Positions 10,882 to 21,317 of a DNA stretch of 64,000 nucleotides are shown here, in pieces. This DNA comes from Axinella damicornis (lineage: Eukaryota > Porifera > Demospongiae > Axinellida > Axinellidae), in the NCBI GenBank assembly GCA_963931865.1, contig OZ007507.1, positions 8,615,847-8,679,846 on the forward strand, given 5' to 3'. The position numbers were made by a program, and so were the translations under genes. Position 1 is the first letter of the stretch. Each line of letters opens with the position of its first letter. The notes beneath the pieces are model-generated. The model saw only the letters and a program-made list of their open reading frames with translations. It was not told the origin of the DNA and searched no databases.

Positions 10882-13800
10882 CTACTGTAGCTCCTGATGG
10901 CTGCCATGAATCCAAGCATTTGACAGACAACGGTGGCCTCCTCAAACCCAGTCATCACACACACTGCCCCACTCACCAGCAGTGCGGTTAAGGATCTCCA
11001 CTGTACCTTCGTTGATGCCGTAGGAGCCGTTCATATACAGACGAACTGGGTGCGTATAGTTGATAGGGGGAACTGTGTGTGTGTGAGATAGAGAGAGTAT
11101 GTGCGTACATAAATGTTACTTGTTCATCTCATTCCTGGACTCCATGTCACACTGCAACCAATGAAGCCGGAATAAACTGGGACGGATGGGAATGGCCTGG
11201 ACTATCACACGGACTCCCACCTCGGCAGCTCACACTCGCGTCCTCATAGTGTCTGCAGTTATGGAGGTAGAGTCCGTCGTTTGCACAGTCGGTGATGTAA
11301 GGCTTAAGTAGTTGCACGTTGTCCAGGACAATCGGTCCGGTGCCCTGGCCAAAGTGGGCCCAATGGCATTGCCGTGCTCCCCCGCACACCACCTGCAGAT
11401 CAAGGTGAACATGACACCAATGTTGAACACTATGAACAGTACTCAGTACACTCTTGGATCACTCAGGATACAACTCAGTGCACTCTTGGATAACTCAGTG
11501 CACTCTTGGATAACTCAGGATATGTACCTGTGCATCGAGAGTGCTCCAGTAATCATCACAGATGGTGCCCCACTGGCCACTAACGAGCATCTCAACACGT
11601 CCTTCATTAGAGGAGCTACCTCCCACAAGACGAAGGGGGTAGGTATGTCCAGCTGGTGCTGCCTGAAAAAAAAGAGATCATGGAGAATACTCTCTTTTGG
11701 ACACTATGCTCAGTGCACTCTTGGAATGATCCTGTAATCTCTTTGGACACTATACTTGTCCAATATACTCTTGGATACTATCCTGTACTCTCTTGGACAC
11801 TATACTTTGTCTAGCATACTCTTGGATACTTTCCTGTACTCTCTTGGACACTATACTACACACTCACACTACTCAGCAGTGAACTTGGAGGGTCTGAGCC
11901 ACACCTAGGGAAGGAGGGAGGAATGGAGGGAGGGAGGGAGGGAGGGAGGGAGGGAGGGAGGGAGGGGGGAGGGAGGGAGGGAGGGAGGGAGGGAGGGAGG
12001 GAGGGAGGGAGGGAGGGAGGGAAGGAAGGAGGAGGGGGAGGATGGGGGGAGGAGGGGAGGGAGGGAAGGAGGAGGGGGAGAGGGAGGGAGGAGAGGGAGG
12101 AGGGAGAGGGAGAGGAAGGAGAGAGGGAGATTTGTAGGCACTTGACCTGGCTCCATACAACTACAGTACCACAGTAAAGGTAACATAGTTTCTGGCCGGT
12201 GATTGAGTTCTGCAGACGGTTAAACACAGCATTGCACTGTGATAGCCAGTACTGGTGAATTCACTGTGACACGCAACCCTACACAGTAACCAGTTTCACG
12301 GCTCTATTCACTCAGTTAGCCTTGGGAAAGTCCAGTGATGATACAAGGAAGAGCTGGGTGAGTACTGGTTGGCATTTGTTCGTGATTCCAGACCGGGTGG
12401 TTTGGTTGGACTACAGTGGTTAACGCGAGGTTGGTTACACCAGGGCAAGTCTTGCAGGGTAACAGGAATGTTATTTCATGCCATTCATCCCTCCTTTATG
12501 GAGCAGTTGGGATGGACCGTCTCACTAAATATCAAGTATTCACATGGCCCAGTGGGTTGGAGGATCTCTGCTGTGGGTTTGTAAACTGGTCCTGATATCT
12601 TACGTACTCTGGCAAATGACTCCTGCATCCTCTCCGTGGTAGCAGTTGTGTTCTCTGAAGGGACGGGACGATGGTGGCACTGGGAGAGAGCCAGCTCATC
12701 TCCAAGATACAGAACAACATGATGTCAACTATGTTAATTTATTGTGAAATCAAAATACTGAAATTATTTGTGTACAATGTATTTGCTCAGCATTGTGGCA
12801 CGTAATTGGACTATGTCACCCTCTTTGCTTGTAATGTCTCGTGCAATAAGGAGTTTTGATGATGATTGATGATGATGAGAGAGAGAGAGACCAGGAATGT
12901 ATAATGGCTATATGGCTTTACTATATGGCTATTGATGACCACATAAGGCTGTTGACCGTAAATGGGGAAAGAGGGATTGAGGGGAGAGGGGAACGAGGGT
13001 GGGAGGGAAGCAGTGGTATGCTACGGACGATCGACTCAGAGGAACGTGTCCAATCACAACACAGTACTACCTCATCCATCCTCTACAGCTGTCATCGCAC
13101 ACTGTTCCCCACGTGTTATTGATGTACACCTCCACACTGCCAAAACTGAGACCACCCTGGGTGCTATTGGAGGTATGAGTGCCCCTGACTAGGCGGATGG
13201 GATACGAAAGTGCTGCGATGGTCCCTGTAGGGGAAAGAGAGGGTGGGAATTGGAGAGTGGGAGAGGGATGAAGGGGTAGAAGAACGGTGGGGCTCAGGGA
13301 GAGTGAGTGTGGAAAGATGAGAGAGAGGGGGAGGGGGAGGCAGGGGAGAGGGATGGAAGGGGAGAGGAACGGAGGTTGAGGGAGGAGAGGTGAGATGAAC
13401 GGAGGTGGGGTGAGGGGTGAGAGTGGAGAGGGTGGAGAGGGAAGAAAAGGTGGGGGTCCAGGAGGAGGAGGGGTTAGAGGGGGAGACGCACTTGACTGAC
13501 AAACCACACCGGCATCCTGGGAATGACGACAGTAGTAGGTCGTACCCCACCCCCTAAACTGACCGTCTGACAGCTCATCCTCTGATCCACTGCACTGCAC
13601 AAACGTCATCCAGATTTGGCCTGTACCTGGTCCAAACAGGCTCTGGCCATTATACCTGCAGGTCCGGGGAGGAATGCAGTTAGACATGCAGATGTGCACG
13701 AAGGCTAAGGTACCGGTAAATATCATAATCCCTATGTACCTCTGTGGAAGCATTATTTAGTGTTGTATCTGGGTGCATGAATGAGATGTTAAACAGTGTG

Positions 13801-14905
13801 TCTGTCTGTGAGTGACGGAATGTTCGGGGAGTTGAACTAGACTAGCTAGTGAGACGTGACCTTCGTAATTATTTGTACTTGTGCATGACTAATGGAAGTG
13901 GATGTTCGGGTAATACTTTCCAGAAATCTACGTGTGCTAGGCGTTGATGTTGTTTCTGGCACCTTCTGAGAGGAACTGACTGGGTGTTTTGGAATTCCAT
14001 GGTACCTCTCCTCCTCCTTGTCTCTCTCTCTGGGTGCCCCACCCCTCCTCTCCCTCTGGGTGTCCCTCCTTCCTCTCTGGGTGCCCCTCACTCTCTGGGT
14101 GTCCAACCCACTCCCTCCCTGGGCCCTCACCCTCCATGGGTGTCCCTTCCTTTCCTTCTCTGGGTGCCCCCCCCCCCCCCCCCCCCCCACCACCACCACC
14201 ACCACCACCACCACCACCACCACCAACATTATTACCAGGAGCGCATAATGAGGAAGCGAGCGGAAGGAAGGGAGGAGCGTGAAATGACCACGCAAAAGAT
14301 TAAAAATTAAAAACTTTCCCACGGTAGTCCCGTTACTATTTTTAGCTCGCACGTGTACGGAGACCGTGGATGACGACTACTAGAAGACAGAGAAAAAGCC
14401 AGGATCAAGACTCGAGGCAGGGGAATGACATACTGGTAGTGACAGACCTCGACAAAGTGCTATGTGACGATGCAGTCGATCGAGCCGCTCCACACAGTCA
14501 AGCAGGCGTCTCGACTAGTGGAAAGAACCGCCCCTTGTGCTTTTCTGGAGTTCATGACTGCTGGGAAACATCCCACGACACTTACGGACACTATCTTCTC
14601 TCTCTTCTCTCTCTCCCATCGAGATTTGGCCCGTCGCTGTAGTCAATACAATGGCATCACAGAAAAACAACTATACACGTGCGAGCTAAAAATAGTAACG
14701 GGACTACCGTGGGAAAGTTTTCAATTTTTAATCTTTTGCGTGGTCGTTTCGCGCTCCTCCCTTCCTTCCGCTTACTTCGTCATTATGCACTTCTGTAAAA
14801 TCACGATATCGATACTATAGCTACAAAGTGACCTACTCACCATCGGAGCACACCACTCCAGCATCATGAGAATGGTACCGACAGTCCAAGTCAACAGACC
14901 CAAAA
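10882..14905 (-). CDS. SRCR-domain gene fragment (multi-domain scavenger receptor)
   Basis: Minus-strand exons: 14841-14905 ([13 protein letters not shown], end of a domain); 13492-13655 ([20 protein letters not shown] ... DAGVVCQ, end of a domain); 13071-13224 ([12 protein letters not shown] ... [16 protein letters not shown], start of a domain); about 12608-12727 ([13 protein letters not shown] ... [14 protein letters not shown]); 11528-11658 ([18 protein letters not shown] ... WGTICDDYW); 11221-11392 ([14 protein letters not shown] ... [13 protein letters not shown]); 10882-11072 ([15 protein letters not shown] ... EWGSVCDDW). Domain ends are phase 1, so domains form exchangeable cassettes, as usual for SRCR genes. 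SRCR proteins are extracellular or membrane receptors and are greatly expanded in sponges. Oddities: frame breaks in the 12.6-kb and 10.9-kb exons; a Cys-to-Leu change after NVQ in 11221-11392; a Tyr where a Cys is expected before GDELALSQC; no signal peptide, transmembrane exon or 3' end. The last domain is cut at about 10882, just before the DOCK exons. Confidence 0.8.
11428..11860. repeat. ACTCTTGGA-type imperfect minisatellite
   Basis: Units of roughly 25-45 bp built on CTCTTGGACACTATAC and GTGCACTCTTGGATAACTCAG, in and beside the SRCR intron (the exon 11528-11658 lies inside it). Degenerate and non-coding. Confidence 0.6.
11905..12130. repeat. (GGGA)n microsatellite
   Basis: About 100 bp of nearly pure GGGA repeats, followed by GGAGGGGGA and GAGAGGGAG variants. 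It sits in the SRCR gene intron and generates Pro/Ser-Leu and Gly/Arg/Glu frames on both strands that should be ignored. Confidence 0.95.
14030..14227. repeat. CTCTGGGTGCCCC minisatellite, poly-C and (CCA)n
   Basis: CTCTGGGTG(C/T)CCC units at 14030-14165 are followed by about 21 C and then (CCA)n to 14225, directly against the left end of the foldback element at 14240. Confidence 0.85.
14240..14792. mobile_element. Foldback element with about 115-bp inverted repeats
   Basis: The left arm 14240-14358 and right arm 14674-14792 are near-perfect inverse copies. They share GCATAATGA, GCGGAAGGAAGGGAGGAGCG, CCACGCAAAAGATTAAAAAT, CTTTCCCACGGTAGTCCCG and TTTTTAGCTCGCACGTGT. About 315 bp lie between the arms and contain plausible but unidentified open frames on the plus strand (for example [20 protein letters not shown]). 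No target duplication is visible because the left side is a microsatellite. Such long arms suggest a Mutator-like or foldback element, possibly with captured DNA. It lies in an SRCR gene intron. Confidence 0.8.
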
Positions 14906-14939
14906 CTGTGGTGCTAGCAATTTGTCAGCTAGGCTGGGT

Positions 14940-15322
14940 GGGGGATAGAGGCAGTGAGGCAGGGGTGGAGGCTGTGAGGTGGGGGTGCAGTGAGGCAGGG
15001 GTGGAGGCTGTGAGGTGGTGGTGGGGGATGGAGACAGTGAGGTGGGGGTGATAGATGGAGGCAGCGAGGTGGGGGTGACAGATGGAGGCAGCGAGGTGGG
15101 GGTGGGGGATGGAGGCAGTGAAGAGGGGGTGGGGGATGGAGGCAGTGCAGAGGGGGTGGGGGATGGAGCCAGTGAGGAAGGGATGGAGGCAGTGAGGCAG
15201 GGGTGGAGGCTGTGAGGTGGGGGTGGGGGGTGGAGACAGTGAGGTGGGGACGATAGATGGAGGCAGTGAGGTGGGGGTGGGGGATGGAGGCAGTGAGGTG
15301 GGGGTGGGGGGTGGAGACAGTG
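14940..15322. repeat. 27-bp minisatellite, left block
   Basis: Imperfect repeats of GGCAGCGAGGTGGGGGTGGG + GGATGGA, continuing at 16209-17190 on the other side of an 886-bp insertion. The 27-bp period keeps frames open but reflects no protein. Confidence 0.9.
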
Positions 15323-16208
15323 CTCACTGCATGTAAGGCTTGGGTCGAGTTGACCACAGCAAGAATTTCGCGCGCCGTGCGTATCTATGGAAACGATTGC
15401 ACACGGCACTAAATGTCATCTGATTGCGGTTGGTTTATTACGTTACAGAATGCCATGAATACTGATTTCGTGTTTTATTGGACTGCATACGGCATCCATC
15501 TTCAAGCGATTGCAAAAGCGCTAGCGATCTAGCATTAGACGCCGATGTCCGAGGTGCCCTGCCTGCTGTACAGACAAGTTTGTTCGTTGGAAACGGTCAA
15601 ACGACCCCATGAGAAGAGTGGGGCGTGGTCACTTGTCCCGTGACTTTCAGGCCTTTGCGGTTGATATGGCCGCAAATCAGAGAGTGAACAAAAAGTCGAG
15701 CGATACGGATTACTTGTGCTTTGGTATTCTTGACCTTACCGGTGGCAATCCAAAGAGTACGATCGGCTGCGTCTTCCTACCGGGTAGATTGTGGAAAAAT
15801 TGCTCGTAGGAGTTGCTGTGACAGAAACTATGCTCCCACTGGCCATCTCTGGAGTGGCTGTTTGCGTCGTTGAGCAACTTCCCAGCTGAGTTCGAGAAAT
15901 CTACCCGGTAGGTTTTGAGTTGGTTATGTGTACGTTCGAACGGTACCACTCAGTACGCTCTAGCTAACCGGCACATAATCCGTATATCAGTCTTTCTGTA
16001 TGTTTATGTTGGCAACGCCGGTCCCACCCACTGACGTCATGTAATAGTTATGACGTAATTGAATATACATGGGTGGAGTTTTGAGGTTTCACTTTCATAT
16101 TATCATCAACAACATGGAACACAATGATCTATGTCTGTGTAAAACCAAGGTGAAGTTGGCATACTAATATGTACATCCTAGCCCGACCCTGGCCTTACAT
16201 GCACTGAG
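15323..16208. mobile_element. 886-bp non-autonomous DNA transposon in minisatellite
   Basis: Ends CTCACTGCATGTAAGGC and (reverse complement) CTCAGTGCATGTAAGGC, with imperfect identity over about 28 bp each side. It interrupts the 27-bp minisatellite, and the flanks rejoin to a normal unit if a 2-bp TG duplication is assumed. The interior has an inverted pair CTTCCTACCGGGTAGATT / AATCTACCCGGTAGG near 15772 and 15898, but no transposase. Confidence 0.75.
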
Positions 16209-17190
16209 TGAGGTGGGGATGATAGATGGAGGCAGCGAGGTGGGGGTGGGGGATGGAGGCAGTGAGGCAGTGTTCTCGCTAGGCGTTTAAGTGAGGCAGT
16301 GTCCTGGCTAGGGGTTTAGCAGATGGTGCAGCACCATTTGGTTAATGAAATCTCCATTTGGATGTGGTGAACTTAAGTAGGTGCACCATTTGGATCGCTT
16401 CCTTAATTATTTGTTTCCCTGCCCACAGCAGCTGCTGGCAGGGCTTCCCACTTAACATTCAATAGTAGTGTGTAAACAAAGCCATCACGTGTCTGCATGA
16501 TACAATTATACATCATGCACCATTAAGATTTAGATTTCTAGCGAGAACACTGCAGTGAGGTGGGGGTGGGGGATGGAGGCAGCGAGGTGGGGGTGGGGGA
16601 TGGAGACAGTGAGGTGGGAATGATAGATGGAGGCAGCGAGGTGGGGGTGGCGGACGGAGGCAGCGAGGTGGGGGTGGGGGATGGAGGCAGCGAGGTGGGG
16701 GTGGGGGATGGAGGCAGCGAGGTGGGGGTAGGGGATGGAGACAGTGAGGTGGGGATGATAGATGGAGGCAGCGAGGTGGGGGTGGGGGATGGAGGCAGTG
16801 AGGTGGGGGTGGGGGATGGAGGCAGCGAGGTGGGGGTGGGGGATGGAGGCAGCGAGGTGGGGGTGGGGGATGGAGGCAGCGAGGTGGGGGTAGGGGATGG
16901 AGACAGTGAGGTGGGAATGATAGATGGAGGCAGCGAGGTGGGGGTGGCGGACGGAGGCAGCGAGGTGGGGGTGGGGGATGGAGGCAGCGAGGTGGGGGTG
17001 GGGGATGGAGGCAGCGAGGTGGGGGTAGGGGATGGAGACAGTGAGGTGGGGATGATAGATGGAGGCAGTGAAGAGGGGATGGGGGATGGAGGCAGTGAAG
17101 AGGGGGTGGCGGATGGAGGCAGCGAGGTGGGGGTGGGGGATGGAGGCAGTGAAGAGGGGGTGGGGGATAGAGGCAGTAGGGGATGGAGTG
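16209..17190. repeat. 27-bp minisatellite, right block
   Basis: More than twenty copies of the same 27-bp unit, interrupted at 16268-16552 by a hAT-like MITE. A higher-order pattern is visible: a block of several units ending in GGAGACAGTGAGGTGGG(A/G)A repeats at about 16610, 16740, 16910 and 17040. Three minus-strand frames of 224-241 codons and one plus-strand frame of 212 codons run through it only because 27 is divisible by 3. Confidence 0.92.
16268..16552. mobile_element. 285-bp hAT-like MITE with perfect 8-bp TSD
   Basis: Ends CAGTGTTCTCGCTAG and CTAGCGAGAACACTG. Exact flanking duplication CAGTGAGG (16260-16267 and 16553-16560), which is itself part of the minisatellite unit. 8-bp duplications and CAGTG termini fit hAT. 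No coding content. Confidence 0.88.
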
Positions 17191-17454
17191 GAGGGTGAGA
17201 GCATAGAGAGCTAATGGTGAAAAGCACCACAACAGCTAGTATCCCCTTCAGCACTCCAGCCATAGCTCACCTTGCAGATCTTAGAAACTTCTGCCCATTC
17301 AGACCGCTGAAACTAGACCGGTTCAGAAAACCAACTAAATAGTATTGCACACAGTTATTGTGAAGATGACAAGAGTACACAATCCTACATAAGGCATGAA
17401 TGAATTTCAAGTCTGTTTAGAAGAGAGAGAGAAGTCAGCAAAAAAAACAGCTGA

Positions 17455-17546
17455 TAGCCTCATTCCCAGGCCTGCGCCATTTACTGTTGCATGAAGAACA
17501 CTGCCATTCTTCATACAGAGAATGGTGCGGCCTGAGAACGAGGTTA
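17455..17546. mobile_element. 92-bp MITE, TAGCCTC family
   Basis: Ends TAGCCTCATTCCCAGGCC and GGCCTGAGAACGAGGTTA, with an inner inverted CCATT/AATGG stretch (hairpin). Flanks AACAGCTGA and GTTAGCTGG agree at only five central positions, so this is an older insertion. It lies in the intron between the last two aminotransferase exons. Confidence 0.7.
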
Positions 17547-18364
17547 GTTAGCTGGTCAGTTTTACATAATTATATACCTTGAGGTCAATTCCTGTTGGGT
17601 TGTGCCCACACCCATGAAAGAGGACAACAGACCTTTCAGGAAGACTCTACACAGACAGAGGAATGAAAACAATAATTCACAGTCGTACGTACACAGCCTT
17701 AGAGGGAGGTAACATGTAGGTGCATGGCATGGCCGTAGCAAGCGGTCCAGCTGGTCCGTTTTGGCCGGACCAATTTTTCACTCAAGCAAGATAAAAAATT
17801 TCCTTGTAGGCTTCCATCAGTGCTTTACAGCATGGCAGAGAAAGTCATCGAAATGTAGTACTGATTTTTCCATGCGTTAAATCACCAGTGCAGAGCTGAA
17901 AATAACGTGCGGACAACGGTCAATTTCCGCACAAGAAAGGGAAAGGGCCGGACAAATGGTTGCTTGACTGGCCACTTTGTCCGGACGTTTAGTGACAGTG
18001 CCTGCAATAGCTAGCATGGTCTACGTTCAGCTTCTTTCTCCTACGTAGGATCCCTTGTGACTCAGAACGGTGGCGGTCAGTTCTTTAGCCGTTTCGTCGT
18101 GGTACAGTCTCGTACCATCAGCCGCTAGCTATAGCCTCGTGAAGTATAGTAGTTGTGCGCATGCGTTAACGCACGTGGCCCTACAACAATCGCCGCGAGA
18201 TCGAGATCGAGAGTGCGCGCGAGAGCTAGCTAGCTAGCTACGTTAGCTACTTCTTGTTCTTGTCTTACCTTGGACCGGTGGAGTGCTTGGTTCGATCTGG
18301 ACGGCCATGAAGTGACATCATCCTGAGCCACAGATCGATGATGGCCATTGATGGGCCTTCGAGC

Positions 18365-18441
18365 TGGCCTCGTTCCCACGCCACTTTCGGTAGCCGTACT
18401 GCAAGCGACGAAAAGTTGGGCGGGGCCTGGGAACGAGGCTA
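18365..18441. mobile_element. 77-bp MITE, TAGCCTC family
   Basis: Ends TGGCCTCGTTCCCACGCC and GGGCCTGGGAACGAGGCTA. Flanks CCTTCGAGC (18356-18364) and CCTTCAAGA (18442-18450) match 7/9. The middle contains CGTACTGCAAGCGACGAAAA, also present in the larger copy at 22822-23195, showing this copy is a deletion derivative. Confidence 0.82.
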
Positions 18442-19887
18442 CCTTCAAGAAAGAAGCGAAATGTAGCCCCACACAACGTTTATGAAATGGCAAGCCAAAT
18501 TGGACAGACTGTGAGGTAAGGAACGAGGGAGCAAAGAAAATTGAGCTAAGGTACAAGGTGTGCGTGAAATTAGCATACTCGTGTTGTTGCTCCTCAAGTT
18601 TGGATTCTCCTGGCCTTGGTCCATCTTCGGTTGCTCCCATCGCTGAGCTTAACGTTTAGTGTACAGTATCACCATGTGGAACTCATACATTCATCAATTA
18701 TAGTGACTTCGAAAGAATTTTTATTTGTCCAGCCAAAACAACTCAATGTCCGGGCAAAATTGAATATGTCTGGACATACTGACCAACCAATACTAAATTT
18801 TATTTTCAGCTCTGCCAGTGTTGGTTTGACACGACTCGAAACTCATTATTCAGGGGTTAGAGACGACACCAACACACACGGAATGGAGACAGGACTATCT
18901 AACACACGCTGCCTTACTCACGGATCAGAGTATTGATGGTGACGGTGTACCAGCCTTTTCAGCCAACTCGCATTCCTTCACATTGAGAGTGAGGCAGTCA
19001 TGGAATTGAAAAACCAGAAAGTTAGACATGGCAAAGCATGAAGGTGCTACGATCGTACGAGAGTCAATCCAGATAGCTGAAAAGCGAAAGTGAACTACAC
19101 TTTGCGCAGATTGGATCGGCGCTGCACACCTCTATGCACTGCCTTTGGCAGTGGCCATACAACTCTAAATGGCTTGCTACAGGCCTGCATGGACGCATGA
19201 TTACCAATGAACAGTCAAATTAACGTTACTCACTTTCATATGCTCCAGCGTCAAACCCACACGTTTTGGAATCATAGTGGCAGTAGGACTTCACCTCCAA
19301 GCCGGAGTTCCTATAATTAGGAGGACCGTGCATCCCATAATTACATCACACATACACAGGACAAATTAACTGTGATATCCCTCTGCATGTGGCACTTTGC
19401 ATGCAGGCTACTCCACCAGAATCTGGAGACCACAAACTATGTAGGCACATGCACATACCTCAAGACAGGGGCGTGGTTTGGCCATGAAGGGTTACAGAGG
19501 TAGATGGTCTTCGAATAAGGGTAGAACTTTTGCTGTGGAGCAATTAAGCGAAGGTGGTCAGAGGAGGTTTTTTGTCTCAGTAAGGAGTTGATTCTAAGGA
19601 TGTACTGTGGCTCACCAGGAACATGCAAAGTGCTCCAGTCCCTGAAATTGCCTGTGCCATCACATACCGCATGCAAGTACATGCAAGGTAAGATGCAATA
19701 AACAATAATATACCACACAAGCAGCATGTCTGGACACAGTTCTATCATGCTCATCGTGCATACATAATAATACCAATCTTTGGACTGAAGGCCACATCAA
19801 TAATCATGCCCCCCGGCAGGCCCCCCTCCCATCATGCATTCATTGTATACACTACCAAAGTTGCAACATGCACGAGTAGTGTTACTG

Positions 19888-19931
19888 TAGCCTCATTCCC
19901 AGGCTGCATGGGAGGCCTGGGAATGAGGCTA
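19888..19931. mobile_element. 44-bp minimal MITE, TAGCCTC family
   Basis: Two inverted ends (TAGCCTCATTCCCAGGC / GCCTGGGAATGAGGCTA) with almost nothing between them. Flanks GTGTTACTG and GTGATACTG match 8/9. Confidence 0.85.
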
Positions 19932-20782
19932 GTGATACTGCAGCTGTGATAGAGCAGTCCTATGCTAAAACATCAGCAGTCTCATTCCAGGCCCACTTGC
20001 CGAGCAACTATATGCATCTATCCTCATTCCCAGGCTTGCTTTCTGTCACAGATTATGACTAGAGTTGTTGCCATGGTGACATCACTAGCAGTTTCGGAAG
20101 CTCTGTGTGTTCTCCTGGATTATATCGATGCTAAGTTATCTCTTGATTTTGCGTCTTCCTGGTTTCCCAATTCACATACAATGATCGTTGAGCATTCCGT
20201 GGCATCATGGCAGTAGATATGCATCATGGTGGCACAGTATCACATGAAATCCTCCCAGGATCACATTCCAAAACTGCAAGACAAACTCTGGGAGGCCTAG
20301 CTGGATACTAGGCACTCCAGAGGTTGCTAAGGGCAAAGGGTACATTTGGCTTTAAGATGAGACCACAGAGGGCATAGTAGAAGCATTTCATGGGTGCAGT
20401 GCCTTTGGATAGGCTTGGTAAGAATACTGCTGGTACCTCAGTATCAAATTCAGCGTCAAATTCCCAGCAGTACAAAGTACATGTACTGTCCATCAAATTG
20501 TGTCACGCATGCTACGAATGTTCACTGTAGAGGTGATTTCCCTAACAATCTAGTAGTGAACCTACCATGGCTCTAGCCGCAAACCAGTGGCTCACACAAA
20601 CAACACCTAGTCATCTCATCCTGTAGGCTTAGCTGGAAACTCACAAGCTTGTTCTTGAGGTTTCCATCATCTGCCAGCTTGCCAAATGCCAGCTTAGCTG
20701 CATCTTTCCTGAACGACTCATACCCCATTATGCCTGCATACTCTTTGTTGAGTCCTCGCTCCAGCAGCTGTTTCTCAACCTT

Positions 20783-20808
20783 GTGTGTGTGTGTGTGTGT
20801 GTGTGTGC
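20783..20808. repeat. (GT)n microsatellite
   Basis: About 13 GT units immediately outside the aminotransferase exon acceptor at 20779. Confidence 0.95.
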
Positions 20809-21317
20809 AGGTGTCCTCGACCTGTGACCACCAGGAGCTGTGTGAGTGTGTGTGAGGGGGTGACGGTGTGTGCTGCATGTGTGAGGGTGTGTGTGTGTGG
20901 CGGGGAGAGATATAGAAAAGTGTAACATCTTGCCAGGTATACTTGGGACAATAATCACAAGGAGCTGAATGAATTAATAGCAAACTGGGGAAGATTTATA
21001 CATAGACCAATCAAGAATAAGGGGAGGGGATCGAGTTACAGGAAACAACAGCAAACAGTTCCTACCTACCTGGCCCCAGGTACTGCAGGAAGCCACTGTC
21101 TGGCGAAACAAGGCAGTCTACCGAGTCTGTACAATGCCATGATATTGACCTAGTCGCGGTACCAGACTATGCGCAAATAGTCTGGTCCGGGTGGGGCTGA
21201 ACACGTGCAATTAGTTACGTTAACCCCTTGCAAGATTGTGCGCAAGGTCAACATTTAACTTTGTACTCGCAGACACCATTCATCTGTAGTGTGTGTACAT
21301 CAGCTCTATCTATTCAC

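Larger units (their letters stand above)
17271..20779 (-). pseudogene. Aspartate aminotransferase fragment
   Basis: Minus-strand exons: 20633-20779 (EKQLLERGLNKEYAGIMGYE... NKLVSFQ); 19616-19651 (AISGTGALCMFL); 19459-19532 (FYPYSKTIYLCNPSWPNHAP); 19234-19310 (SGLEVKSYCHYDSKTCGFDA); 17578-17646 (PERSVVLFHGCGHNPTGIDL); 17271-17306 (SEWAEVSKICK). These align in order with class-I PLP-dependent aspartate aminotransferase, which interconverts aspartate/2-oxoglutarate and oxaloacetate/glutamate; HNPTG contains the Asn that holds the pyridine ring oxygen. Missing: the N-terminus, and everything after ICK, including the PLP-binding lysine. SGTGALCMFL is about 4 residues shorter than the usual SGTGALRIG-SFL. 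The first exon reads naturally through VSFQ to CAG|CTAAGC, where a donor would need GTAAGC. Phases do not join between 19234-19310 and 17578-17646. I call it a decayed or mis-assembled partial copy. Confidence 0.8.

Noticed and set aside
11856..12227. Pro/Ser/Leu-rich 123-codon frame
   Set aside because: Reverse of the (GGGA)n microsatellite.
16513..17263. Minus-strand frames of 224-241 codons (Pro/Ser/Thr/Leu/His repeats), one starting with a signal-peptide-like [19 protein letters not shown]
   Set aside because: They run through the 27-bp minisatellite, whose period keeps every frame open. The ATG lies in intron sequence a few bases after the donor of aminotransferase exon 17271-17306.
21077..21139. 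Minus-strand splice-flanked segment (VDCLVSPDSGFLQYLG) as the first aminotransferase exon
   Set aside because: Acceptor and donor look acceptable, but the peptide does not match the aminotransferase N-terminus or any family I recognise.
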